Source: Escallonia rubra (taxonomy: Eukaryota; Streptophyta; Magnoliopsida; Escalloniales; Escalloniaceae). From it: a stretch of DNA of 64,000 nucleotides. The notes below the pieces were generated by a model. It was not told the DNA's origin and searched no databases. It saw only the letters and a program-made list of their open reading frames with translations. Shown piece after piece: positions 48,245-62,777 of the stretch. The DNA is taken from the NCBI GenBank assembly GCA_033065855.1, contig JAVXUO010002682.1:124001-188000 (forward strand), in the 5' to 3' direction. A program made the position numbers and the translations under genes. Position 1 is the first letter of the stretch; every line of letters starts with the position of its first letter.

Positions 48245-49300
48245 GATCTATGCGTTGATGATGTGCTGATTAGAGCTTGTTTTTGGGAGCGTCGCCGGAG
48301 CTTCCTCAGTTAGGGTTCGTGCTTTGTGTGCATATACGCCCCAGTGAAGCTCGTATGTTGATTAGTGAAGACAGGATTCCTTCTCGAAACATTTGCGTAA
48401 TGTCCTTCACTTGTGAAGGTTTTGCATTTATGCCCCACAAAAGACAATGTTTAATTGCCTGAACTCCCTCACCACCTTGCAAAGAGTAGGAGGAAATAAA
48501 AATTAGCTGCAATGCCTATTATTAATTAATAATTAATTAATTAATGTTGTTGATTATTTGACGATTGTTAATTATAGTTATCATTTTATGGAGGGAACAC
48601 GGCCTCTTGTTTAAACTTAGGTTGCAGCCCAAAAAATTTTGCACGATTAGGGCAAACTCCTTTGACAAACGAAAATCGATTAAGAGGAATCCACGTACTT
48701 TCAAGGAAATATAGATAATTTGGCAACGAGAGAACACCATTTTGTTATCAAGGATCCATTGAAGACGAAAACAATCCCAAATTGTTCACCAAGATAAAAG
48801 TAATAGCAATTTTGGCATATCTCGCTTGGGTACCGTGAACGTGCACTTTTATTATGTATTCATATTAAGTTGATAATTTGGCTTATTGTGAAAACACTAC
48901 CGCCACAATTGTACCAAATGTCACCATCTACTTCAACAAATGCCTAAATTGAGAATTCAATCAAATGGGCCCGCATAAGCAGCATGGGGCCACAACCATT
49001 TATGGGATTTAAAGCTCATATGTCTTCCAATTTGGATATTTCATGTACAGCCCAATTCCAAAACTTTGCTCCTTGAAGTCTCCATTAGCCCTACGTTTAT
49101 CCATAGTAACAATAGCAGCAGGCACTGGGGCAGCATGCCTTCTTTGCTTACATCGGCAAGAATTACCGCCGATGGCTCCACGACGCATGGGACCGGGCGA
49201 AGAAGATGCCCCCGGGGGTTCACTATCACCCCAACGCCCCCGAACCAGCTTCAAAACAACATTTCAGTTTCTGTGATTACATTCCTGGACTAAAACTGTG
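48245..49300. other. Upstream region of CSN2
   Basis: The 5' flank of the minus-strand CSN2 gene, including its 5' UTR and presumed promoter. An ATTAATTA-type repeat lies at 48519-48544. I cannot assign a TATA box. A moderately GC-rich patch at 49040-49250 gives open frames on both strands without a known domain; a real gene there is not supported. Confidence 0.4.
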
Positions 49301-49490
49301 TAATTAAAAACTTGGCGCGGGAAAAACACCGAAACACCCCTCGCGGGGTGGCAAATTACCGAAATGCCCCTGGCATCAGGAAAAATCTCAAAGGTGCCTC
49401 GAAATTCTACTTTACGCTTCGTGAGTTCATCATTGGCCTAAAAAGTACTTTACGGATTTTTCGCGCAAAAATCGCGAACCGGTGTCCGGG

Positions 49491-50126
49491 GCGAGCGCTG
49501 AAAGGGCCGTTCGGGCAAAAAAATAGCAAACGGCTCCGGAATGGCGCGAAATCCTGGGGAATGGAACTTCCCAACATCCTAGGGTACTCGTAAAAGTTTC
49601 GCGCGAAATCGCGCTAGCTTGGTATTTTAAATTAGACTGCGAAGGTACACGGTTCCCCGTAGCAGTTAGCCCCTCTACAGTGCTTGGAAAAATCTGAAAT
49701 TTTTACCTGATACAGATGCTTTCAGAATAACTAGGGTCTCTTTTTTACACTTTGGCCAAATCACGCTCTAGCTATTTTTTATAAATCCGTGAAAAAGCTG
49801 TCTAATTAAAGGGCGAGCGCTGAAAGGGCCGTTCGGGCAAAAAAATAGCAAACGGCTCCGGAATGGCGCGAAATCCTGGGGAATGGAACTTCCCAACATC
49901 CTAGGGTACTCGTAAAAGTTTCGCGCGAAATCGCGCTAGCTTGGTATTTTAAATTAGACTGCAAAGGTACACGGTTCCCCGTATCAGTTAGCCCCTCTAC
50001 AGTGCTTGAAAAAATCTGAATTTTTTACCTGATACAGATGCTTTCAGAATAACTAGGGTCTCTTTTTTGTACTTTGGCAAAATCTCGCTCTAGCTATTTT
50101 TTATAAATCCGTGAAAAATCTGTCTA
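49491..50126 (+). repeat. 322-bp tandem repeat, two units, CpG-rich
   Basis: Unit 1 (49491-49812) and unit 2 (49813 to about 50126) both start GCGAGCGCTGAAAGGGCCGT and run in parallel almost identically to GATACAGATGCTTTCAGAAT and TATAAATCCGTGAAAAA. The sequence is rich in CGCG and palindromic bits such as TTCGCGCGAAATCGCG, quite unlike the AT-rich surroundings. No coding domain. It appears to be the left part of a larger non-coding element extending to about 51490. Confidence 0.85.
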
Positions 50127-50545
50127 TAAATGTAATGTAATACGCTATTTTGAATCGCTATAAATGTAATACGCTAAGTGTAATACGCTGACTTGATGTA
50201 TAAGGAAATTCAAAATACTTACTTGTTGTGACTTGATGTATTTGAAGAAAAATCTACCGATCTTCTAGCGATTATTCACCGATCTTCTTCTAGCGCTAAA
50301 ATTTTTTGGTTTGTGGAGAAAAAATGCGGAGCAGAGCAGAAATGTGGAGAAGAATGGTTGGGGGGAGGGGATTATAAATAGAGAAGAAAAAGGAAGAGAG
50401 AAGAAAAAAGAGGGTTGGTGTCTGCAGAAAAAACCCGTGAGTGGTGGCAGAAAAAAAATTTTGGCGGGAACCACTGCAAAAAAGGACAGTCACGGGGAGG
50501 AAGGACAGAGTCACGGGGAGCCATCAGGCGCGTGGGGGGAGGGGC

Positions 50546-51046
50546 GCCACGTGGCAGAAGGAGAGGGCAACCCGCGGGGCCCCTTCACGCGGTTGGGCCA
50601 CGTGGCAGGAGCGGGGGAGGCCACGTGGCACCGCCATCGTACCAACAGGCGCAATTTCCCTTGTTTGGCCACGTGGCAGCGCGTGGCAGGCGCGTGGAGG
50701 CCACGCGGCAACAACCGGCGTCCCTTCACGCGGTTGGGCCACGTGGCAGACGCTGAAGAGGCCACGTGGCACCAACCGGCGCCCCTTCACGCGGTTGGGC
50801 CACGTGGCAGGCGCGGAGGAGGCCACGTGGCACCGCCATCTTACCAACAGGCGCACCTTCCCGCGTTTGGCCACGTGGCAGGCGCGTGGTGGCCACGTGG
50901 CAGGCGCGTGTAGGCCACGCGGCAACAACTGGCGTCCCTTCACGCGGTTGGGCCACGTGGCAGACGCTGAGGAGGCCACGTGGCACCAACCGGCGTCCCT
51001 TCACGCGGTTGGGCCACGTGGCAGGCGCGGATGATGCCACGTGGCA
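50546..51046. repeat. G-box array: 14 perfect GCCACGTGGC palindromes
   Basis: Fourteen copies of the 10-bp palindrome GCCACGTGGC, plus two CCACGCGGCA variants, occur in 500 bp. They sit inside a higher-order repeat whose typical unit is CGGTTGGGCCACGTGGCAG, then a short spacer, AGGCCACGTGGCACC and a CCGGCGYCCCTTCACG link. CACGTG with these flanks is the core G-box bound by plant bZIP and bHLH factors. Long open frames on both strands (150-200 codons) are produced by the repeat and encode no recognised protein. Whether it acts as a binding array or is simply transposon sequence cannot be told from the sequence. Confidence 0.9.
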
Positions 51047-51131
51047 GCCTTGGCTCGAATTTTTTTTTTTTTGTGTCAGCCAATCAAAAAATTTGAAAAT
51101 TTTTGTGTGGGAGCCACCCAAAATAAAAGCC

Positions 51132-51405
51132 ACCAACCGCTTCTTTTATATGCGGTTGGTTGTTTAAAAAATTGTTAAAAAAAAAGGGGTTACCAACCGC
51201 TTCTAAGAGAAGCGGTTGGGCAAAAAAAAATTTGTCCCAACCGCGTATAAGAGAAGCGGTTGGGTGGAGTGGTTTTTTATGGTGGGCCCATGTCAAAAAA
51301 ATAATCATGCCCAACCGCTTCTCTTACATGCGGTTGGGCTTTTTGTGGTGGGGCCCACGAGAAAATGACACAGTACCCAACCGCTTGTCTTACAAGCGGT
51401 TGGGT
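51132..51405. repeat. Five successive short hairpins with a common GCGGTTGG stem
   Basis: Palindromes lie at 51132-51160, 51193-51219, 51236-51264, 51309-51339 and 51375-51405. All share a CCAACCGC arm and its complement GCGGTTGG, with loops of 3-13 nt. The best two are perfect over 12 bp (51193-51204 with 51208-51219) and 14 bp (51375-51388 with 51392-51405). Loop sequences differ while arms are kept, and spacers contain AAAAAATTTG and GGGCCCA pieces. The array follows the G-box array directly and ends beside the (AT) tract. Confidence 0.9.
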
Positions 51406-51446
51406 GGAGAAATTTTTTTTCTCCACCGGTGGGTGTGGATCGGGCC

Positions 51447-51448
<2 letters not shown>

Positions 51449-51489
<41 letters not shown>
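51449..51489. repeat. (AT)20 microsatellite
   Basis: Uninterrupted AT dinucleotides bounding the right edge of the CpG-rich region. The foldback at 10368 is also bounded by a TA tract, which may reflect insertion into TA repeats. Confidence 0.9.
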
Positions 51490-51492
<3 letters not shown>

Positions 51493-51762
51493 AAGGTTGA
51501 TTGTGGATATGGCATGGTGGCTGTTGGGTGGTAGTGGTTGTGACTAATATATGAGCTATTTGAGGAAGATGAAGTGGAGAGTTGGATTAGATATGGGTCA
51601 TTTTTGGGTCATATGGGTATTGGGTAAAAGGAACCTAACTAAGAATCCATGGACATACGGGTCATATGGATTAGTTGTTGTGCTCGCAGCCACATGCTTT
51701 TTTTTCAATTCAAGGCCAGGTTTATGATTTTCATTTGCACCAATGTCTTGATGGCCTACTGC

Positions 51763-52661
51763 TAGGGATGGCAATAGGACAATTCGGTGCATATCTTATG
51801 AAATTCGTAACCCCTTGGTGAAACCCCACTCCGCCCTGCTAGCGGGTTATATGAGTGCAATACCATCCCTGATCCTAAGCTAATTTAAGAAACTCGACCC
51901 CGCCCCGATCCGCCTAATCTTTTTACCCCTAAAAACCAGAGCACCGCGGCACCCTCTACCCACAGCTACAGACGACAATCACCCACTATTTCCTAGCTAT
52001 AGCCCCTGATAAGATCGTTCGGATTCGCTTGATAAGGTATAATGACAATCACATGATTGATGAGACGAGCATGCTAATGAGGCTTGGAATGAAAACTTTT
52101 ACCCACCACCACCAAATGAAAAGAGCAAATTCAGCAAAAAAAAAAAAAAAAGAAAAAGGAAAGAGCGAAGTTCTTTCCAATCTGGAAAATCGCCAATCAA
52201 ACCTGCAGTGCTGATGGTGGAGTGGTGGTGACAGAGGATGGTGGGCAATTATATGGTGATAATGGTGGACGTTTATGTGGTGATGACAACATAGGTGGTG
52301 GTGACAGTGTTTGGTCGCGGTGGAGGTGGAGGTGGTGGTTACGGTGTTTGGTCGACTGTGAGTTGGTGGTGACGGTGGTGGTGAGGTGGAGGTTGTTTGT
52401 GGTTGGCCTCTTACAGTGAGACGGAGAGAAGAAAAAGGTAGCGACGCTGGGTAGAGTCGGCAGAGAGAAGGAGAAAATGTAGGGTTTGGTGAGACAATTA
52501 TATATCCTAGGATGGATGACTGAGATTCGCTGCGGGCTCAGGGGTGAAAATGTAAATACAGCATACCCACCCCATAACCCGCTCAAAGCCAATATAACCG
52601 GCTCCTGCTGGGTTGAGGCAGGTCGGAGGTCTGCTAGGTGCAGATCTAATTGCCATCCCTA
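51763..52661. mobile_element. hAT-like non-autonomous element, 899 bp, inside a LINE
   Basis: The termini TAGGGATGGCAAT and ATTGCCATCCCTA are perfect inverted repeats. They are flanked by CCTACTGC (51755-51762) and CCTGTTGC (52662-52669), an 8-bp duplication with two differences. The interior includes a GGT-rich stretch (52210-52400) and no transposase. The LINE coding frame resumes at the right-hand duplication, and a compatible short frame (QCLDGLL) precedes the left one. Confidence 0.8.
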
Positions 52662-55600
52662 CCTGTTGCAGGCTAAAGAGGTGTATTGGGCCCAGCGATC
52701 TAAGAACCCTTGGGTAGAGTTGGGGGATCGAAACAAATTTTTTTCCCCCACATCCTCTTTGATTCGTAGAAGAAAGAACAAAGTGGTTTCCTTGAAATCT
52801 GATGCAATCACATAAACCCATGAAGAGGACGTTAGGTTGTTTCGTTAATTACTTTAAACGAATTTTTACGCCATTGCCGGTATCATGGAATCTAGGAATT
52901 ATGGAGGGGATATGCGTGTTTGGTCTCTTTAAAAGGGCTCTAAGACCAACTCAGGGGCAGGAGTTGGTAATTCCTTTCTCGGTTCCAGAGGTAAGGAAGG
53001 TAGCCTATTGGTAATTCCTTTCTTTGTTACAGAGGTAAGGAAGGTAGCCTTTCAGATTGGGCCCCTTCCAGGCTTCTGGCCTGGATGGAATTCACCGATG
53101 CTAGAATCTCATGCGCTCTGATATTACTGATGTAGTCTTATCCTTCCTCAACTCAGGTTATACGCTTAGGGAAGTAAATCGTACATTTCTTACTCATTCG
53201 CAAGAACGAATTTCTAGAATGCCAGAGGATTTTAGGCCAATTAGTTTATGTAATGTGATATACAAAATAATATCCAAGGTGATGATGAATCCTATGCAGC
53301 CATTGATGTCGTAGCTCATCTCTCCTTGCCAAAATGCGTTTGTGCCTAGGCAGAAATTATCAGATAATGTTGTTCTGGACCAGGAACTGACTGACTATAT
53401 TCGAAGGCAGAAAAGGGGAAAACTGTTTGTGTTGCTCTCAAATTAAATATAAGCAAAGCATATGATCAACTTCGATGGGATTTCATAAAGGCGGTTTTGG
53501 ATAGACTAGGGTTTCCTGAGCGACGAGTGCATTTAATTATGCAGTGTGTAACAACGGTGTCTTATTCCATCTTGGTCAATGGGACCCATGATGGAGCATT
53601 TCCAGCCTTCTTATGTAATAAGACAAGGTGACCCATAATCTCCGTATTTGTTTATTTTGTGCCCAAAAATATTAACCACTGCTTTGGCACAGGGTGAGCT
53701 AAAAGTTGAGTTGGTAGGCATCAGAGTTGGGCGACACTCTCCACCGGTATCACATCTGATGTGTGCCGAAGATATTTATCTATTTTTCTGTTTAAATAAG
53801 GAGTATAAAGCACATATTGCGACAGTCAAGGAAATTCTTATGATATATAACAAGTCATCTGGATAAAAAATTAATTGGGATAAGTCGGCTCTTACTCTAA
53901 GTCCAAATGTGAACCCTGAAGTTCTATCTCACGTGGATGCTGCCTTTCGCTTTACGTCTCAGGATTCCTTAGGTAAATATTTGGGAAATCAGTTGGATAT
54001 TTCCATTAACAAAAGGGACATTTGTCATAGCTTGGTACAAAAGGTTCAAGATAGATGTAGATCGTGGATGTGACTGTTGCTTAACAAGGCGGGTAGAGCA
54101 ACGTTAATTCAGTCAGTGTTATCTTCTTTGTTCATTCATTATATGATGGTCTTTAAATTTCCACGGTACCTTTGCAAGAAGATAGATGAGATTCTAGCTT
54201 GATTATGGTGGGCTGGAGATATATCTCATTGCTCAATTCATTGGGTGGCTTGGCCTATTGTTTGTCTACCTAAACACCTGGGTGGACTTAGATTTAGGGA
54301 TACCAGGTCTTTTAATGAGGCGCTATTAGCTAAATAAGCTTGGCGGATCCGGCAACATCTGGATACTTTACTTGCTAAAGTATTATGTGGTCGTTATTGA
54401 GGTTAAATGTGTCAGACATGCGTGCATGTCTTGGGTCTGGTAAAGTATTTTAGCTGGTCGGCGGATGTTTAAACAAGGGGTTCAATGGCGAATTGGCAAT
54501 GGTGAATCAATCTCACTTTGGAACGATTGCTGGCTTCCCCAATTGCCGCCTCCATTGCTTAGTTCTTATCGAACACTTGCTAATGGCCATATGAGAGATT
54601 CTGACTTGATTAAGCCAGACACCTTTACGTGGGATCGGGGTCGAGTCTTCCAAAAGTTCCCATCATCTGTTGCTCATCAAATCTTTGGGTTACTTCATGC
54701 CTGTGATGGACGACAAGACATTCCTAACTGGCCTCACAGGACTGATGGAAAATTCTCGGTCACGACAGCCTATCGGATGGTTCAGTCGCTTAATTGCGGC
54801 ACTACTCACATTGATACCTGTCTGAGGCCAGCTTTGTGACGTAAAATCACCAAAAATCTAACTTTCCTATGGCAATTTATCAGGCAGAGACTTCCACTTC
54901 GCACGGAGTTAATTAAACGTGGTTGTGGTGCTTCGGACAGTTTCTCAAACAACTGAGCACTTATTCTTTCAATGTTATTGTGTGCAACCCATTTAGGCAA
55001 GTATTAAAGTTACACATCCAGGGCATGTGACTTCTATAGCCTCGGTGAGATCCTCGGTGGCTGGGGCGGCCAATTTTGCAGCAACCGAAACTCTTAGTAA
55101 ACTGCCTCTGGATAGCGATTGCATTGAGGGTTATCTGGTATGATCGTAATCATGCTATTTTCGGTGAGGATGTTTTTCATTCGCAGCGCTTAGTATATCA
55201 CTTGCATGAGCTGGTCAGATTGATTGCTAATACAACTCGGTTTCGACGACGATTCAGTGAAACACTGTCAAATTTGATGTCCCCTACTCCATAGGGCGAG
55301 CGTCCTTGCTGTTTGACTTTGCTACTGTTAATTAGTTAAATTTATAGCTCGACATGTATTTGTGCAGATCACAGTGCAGAGTGAGTTTTTTTTTTTTTTT
55401 TTTTGATAATAAGAGAATTGCATTGATAATTTAAAGATACACAATCGCTCGGTTGTAGAGCTTGCAGACATTATCGGTCACGACATTTCCGTGACTCAGT
55501 ATACATGACCATAAAGGCCGACACTAACAAACACCTAATAAATTTATACACATTACAATTGAATTAAAGCAGAGCATATCCTACACTTTAACACAACTTA

Positions 55601-56050
55601 AAGTAACATGCAAATTTACAGGTGAAAACTGAACATAAATAAAAACACACTATAAGTGCAGAGTGAGTTAAGTATGCATGGTACCTCACTATTTTGATGA
55701 GCCCGTGAGCTAGTTTTGCTTTTTGATTGTACATTGGCACAGAACAGGCAACATGCTCTCGTTGAGCTACTGGATGGTGTTTTAATGGTGGTCTGTTGAG
55801 ACCTTGTTCAACCACGCGGTGTGAGATATCTGCTTACTTAACGGATCAGAATATTATCCATATTTTTGGCCGGATCGGCTAAGACCTTGTTCAACCACCT
55901 GTATCTGCTTACCTAACGAATTTTTGGCAGATCTACTGCATTATGCATTTATCTTTACTGATATGTTAATACTGGGTTATCTATAACTGGTGCAAATCTC
56001 CTACTTTTGAGCGGTATATATTTTTATTATTTTCCAAAAAAAAAAAAAAG
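52662..56050 (+). mobile_element. Decayed LINE (L1-type) ORF2 remnant
   Basis: Plant L1-type ORF2 pieces occur in order on the plus strand. These are AKEVYWAQRSKNPWVELGDR (pre-RT region, from 52674), EDFRPISLCNVIYKIISKV (RT, about 53224-53280), ISKAYDQLRWDFIKAVLDRL (about 53449) and LMCAEDIYLFF, where the catalytic F-A-D-D box should be (about 53757). A zinc-finger-RT region follows with GVQWRIGNGESISLWNDCWL (about 54479). Stops and frameshifts separate them and the RT aspartate pair is altered to ED, so it is inactive. The endonuclease half is missing left of the hAT element. An A-rich run at 56035-56050 may be its tail. A reversed LINE tail interrupts it at 55388-55654. Confidence 0.85.
55388..55654 (-). 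mobile_element. 5'-truncated LINE tail, reversed, 15-bp TSD
   Basis: A run of 17 T (the poly-A tail read on the other strand) precedes GATAATAAGAGAATTGCATT, a common plant LINE 3' end. The 267-bp insert is flanked by a perfect 15-bp duplication AGTGCAGAGTGAGTT at 55373-55387 and 55655-55669. It was therefore inserted by target-primed reverse transcription, after the surrounding LINE. Confidence 0.85.
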
Positions 56051-56423
56051 GGGGGGGAATGAGCTAGATGATCCACAACCAAATCGGTCAAAATGGGTAA
56101 GTCACCCAGTTATATCCATCCCGTTTAACCCTCACCCAAACCTAGCCCACCCACCTAATTTCCCACCCCTAACCCTAGGTTAAATGAGGTTTTGGGGTGT
56201 CATATATACTGGCAAATCCAATGTTAATCGCTATTCTAGAGACGTTAAATTAACAGACAATTGAAAATACAACAGCAATCCAAACACATCCATGTGACCC
56301 AGTAACCAAATTCAAGTTCTGTGCCAACAGAAGACGTCGTTTATCTCGGCTTATCTTTTATTGTTTTGTGAAAAAAGATAGCAGAATACAAGCAAATCTG
56401 GCTGCCTGCACGGTAACTCCATT

Positions 56424-59352
<2,929 letters not shown>

Positions 59353-59855
59353 CTGCATATCAGAACAGGAGTAAATAAGGGGCGTGTTAAGATTCATCCC
59401 AATAAGGAAAAAGTATCAAAGAGCTTAATGAAAATATTTTGTGCATAAATTTAGCGGGACAAAACAAAAACCCCAAATATCAAGTCAAATTTAAGGAATT
59501 GTCTGCCAAAGAATTGATAAATAACAGAACGAAAGACTACGTAAAAACAGATGAACTTATGTCTGAGTTAAAGTTGAAAACTGGTAAACTAGAATAAACG
59601 TTGAATTACAAAGCATCCACAAATTTTTTTCCAACTACTTAAACCTCTCTAAGCAACTGATGTCCTACCCAAAAGGCTTAGGCATGAAGATAACATTACC
59701 AAAAACTACGATTACTGCTTAAAAGAACACTGGAGACTGTTCATTTCACTTTTCTCATATTGTGGCTTCGTGTATATATAAGATGATTACCTATGCATGT
59801 AACTAACTAGATAAGAAAGTGGAGATAAGTAAATGATTACAATATTTAAACTAGT
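59353..59855. other. Spacer between HINT exon and Copia RNase H
   Basis: About 500 bp that should contain the rest of the HINT intron and the Copia 3' LTR. A TATATATA-type motif at about 59772-59780 could be LTR promoter sequence. I could not place LTR ends or a target duplication, and found no HINT start exon here. Confidence 0.4.
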
Positions 59856-61707
59856 CTATCTTGTGATGAATTTGAATTTGATTTGGTGAACGTGTTTGAG
59901 TGGGTGTTGGCCATATGACATGCTCCAATACCCACCCACCCCCCCCCCCCCCACCCCGCCGCGCAAACTTGGACCGAAGTAATCGAAACCGAGGCAAGGA
60001 CAAGGGCTTTGTGATGATGTCGGTGGGCTGGCCGACGGTGAAAATATATCGAAATCGAGAGCTTTGCGAACAAAGTGGTAGTCAATTTCAACATGCTTAG
60101 TATGCGCATGGAAAAACCAGGTTAATGCAGAGAGATAAACCAAGCCAATGTTGTCACACCAAAGTTTGGGGGGAAGGGACGGTGCAAGATGAAGTTTAGC
60201 CAAAAGCGATTTGAACCATTCAAGTTCAGAGGCAACAGTTGCGATGGCTTTGTGTTCGGCTTCCGTACTCGAGCGAGCTACCAGAGGTTGCTTGCGTGAA
60301 CTCCAAGAGATGAGATTGCAGCCAAGGTAAACACAAAAATCACTGGCGGACCGACAATCATCCGGACATCCAGCCCAGCATCGGAGTACGCCGATAAAGA
60401 GAGATTTGAAGATTTGGTGATGCATAAGCGAAAATGGAGAGTGTCTTTAAGGTAGCGTAAGATACGCTTGACAGCCGACCAGTGTTCAGATGTGGGTGAC
60501 TGCATAAATTGAGCAACCTTGTTGACCAAAAATGAAATGTCAGGTCTGGCAAACGAAAGATACTGAAGTGCGCCAACGATGCTGCGATATGCAGTGGGGG
60601 AGGGATAGGGATCACCACGATGTCGAGAGAGTTGAGTTGAGGTGGCCATGGGAGTGTGGACCGGCTTTGCCGCATCCAGATGGGTGCGTTTAAGGAGATC
60701 AGTGATATATTTTCTTTGAAGAAGTAAGAGACCACGATTCGTGAGAATAACTTCAATGGCGAGGAAGTAGTGAAGGGACCAAGATCTTTTACCGAGAATT
60801 TGGCATTAAGTGCACACACAATACGATTAATAGCCGGTAATGAATTTCTAGTGAGGATGATGTCATCAACATATATGATAAGACAGATAAAAAATTTCTC
60901 GGTGCGAAATATGAACAGAGATGTATCCGAACTAAATCCAAGGTGGAGCAGCCGTTAGGAAAAACGTACGTTCTAGGCACGTAGGGCTTGCTTGAGATCG
61001 TAGAGAGCCCTGAGTAATTTGCACACATGGTTAGGGAACTGCGGATGTTGAAAACCAGGGGGATGTGCCATATGTACATCTTCATCGAGAAAACCGTTTC
61101 GGAACGCATTGTTCACATCAATTTGACGAAGACTCCAGCCAAAATACACAGCTATGAGAGAATCAGGCGAACTGTAGTGGGTTTGACAACAGGAATGAAT
61201 GTCTCACCATAGTCAACTCCTCCTTGTTGACGATAGCCCTAGGCAACAAGTCGGGCTTTGTGGCGGTCAACCGAGCCATCAGCATGGCTTTTAACACGGA
61301 ACAACCGCCAATAAGGTTGGCATTATGTGGTGGAGGTGTCAAGTCCCACGTGTGATTAGGTAGTAGAACGTTGTATTCGTCCTGCATGGCATGGTGCCAA
61401 TGGGAATGTGAAGCAGTTTGGGAGTAACAAGTTGGTTCAAGTTCAGTGACAAAAGCCGTTAGAGGATATTTGGAAGTGAGAAATGTTTTGGGTTTTGGCA
61501 TGCCGTCGCGGGAGCGGTGACCATAGAATATGTAGAAGAAATTAGGGGCTTGGGTGGTTGTGATGGAGGTGGGTTATTGATAGGATATGTTGTGTTGACG
61601 TGTGGCAGAAGAGATGAGGGATGTGGAGAATTAGTACGAGGTGAGGGAACTTGCGAGTGGGGGGATTCAGAGGATATGTTTTGCACGGGGGAGGGGTTAA
61701 TGTGGGG

Positions 61708-62400
61708 CTATGAAGCACCGGTGCGGCAGTCAGGAAGAAGCACCGGCACCAGGTGCACACTGGTGCGTGTCCGAAACTTTTTTTTTTCCAATTAATTTTC
61801 TGGATCTGGGTGCGGCTCCGACACGCACCCAAGGTTTTTTGGCAGAGAGTAGAAGAAGAAGAAGAAAGAGAAGGAGAAGAGAAGAAGGAGAGAAATAAAG
61901 GGAAGAAGGAGAAGAGAAGAAATAACTCTGTCGGAGCGTTGAGGGTCTTCCGGCAGGAGAGGCAACCGGCGAGGGACTTCCGGCAGGAGAGGCGACGACC
62001 ACTCCTTACTGTGATGTTTTCTATGTCTCTAACTGCTGACGGCTGTGTTATAAGATAGGGATAGGGTTTCTATGAAACTTCATCTTTATTATGTTTAACT
62101 CCCAGGTCTATTGACAATCTTGCAAAATAGCCCCACTACTTATAAAAAAAAATACAACTTCTACTAACTTTGTCATACCTGGCTCTGCACTTTCAATGTT
62201 TCTAAAGCAGCCCACCAAATTAACAAAACACCTTATTGTTTGTCTAAAATAACATTATTTTTGTTATATACAAATACTATACGTAATAAATTTTTGCCAT
62301 ATCCCTGCCGCACTCGTATCCTATTTTTTGAGAAAATGACGTATCGGCGTATCCGCACCCGTATTGCATCCGCACTCGCACTGGAATCCGTGCTTCATAG
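61708..62400. mobile_element. Non-autonomous TIR element in the Copia, 693 bp, 8-bp TSD
   Basis: The termini CTATGAAGCAC and GTGCTTCATAG are perfect 11-bp inverted repeats. They are flanked by a perfect 8-bp duplication ATGTGGGG (61700-61707 and 62401-62408), so a hAT-type insertion is likely. Subterminal GGTGCGTGTCCGAAAC and CCGACACGCACC motifs occur at 61760-61830. The interior is GAAG-rich (61845-61925). It interrupts the Copia linker between integrase and RT. Confidence 0.8.
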
Positions 62401-62777
62401 ATGTGGGGTGAGGTGGATGAAGGGGATGGCGTGGAGTGGTGGGAGTCAGAAGAGGTGTTGGTGTTGGAGGGGTTAATGGGAGGTGATGTGAAGGAAATTT
62501 GTTATGTTTGGAAGTTAGAAGATTTGGTGGGAAGTGAAGAATAAGGTGACGGTAGAGTTTTTGAGAGAGAGTTTTGGGGAGGTGGGCCTTTGTGTAGTGG
62601 AGGAGATAAAGGGTGAGAGAAATTTAAAAGGTGGCAGAAGATTGAGTGGTGGAGATAAGATAGGAAAGTTTGAATTTGAAGGAAAAGGGTATGCGGGTCT
62701 TGGATAAGGGGACAAAGGTGATGAGGAGTTAGAGTGAAAAGAGGGAGTGGGCCGTGTATGAGGGGATAGATGGCAGG

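Noticed and set aside
49009-49254. Possible small gene upstream of CSN2 (81 codons, minus strand)
   Set aside because: Open on both strands, no known domain; could be a TE fragment. Not enough support.
50311-51136. Long overlapping open frames (up to 200 codons) on both strands of the G-box region
   Set aside because: They arise because the tandem repeat lacks stops in several frames; the translations are Arg/Gly/Pro repeats (RGRR, HVAG) with no domain.
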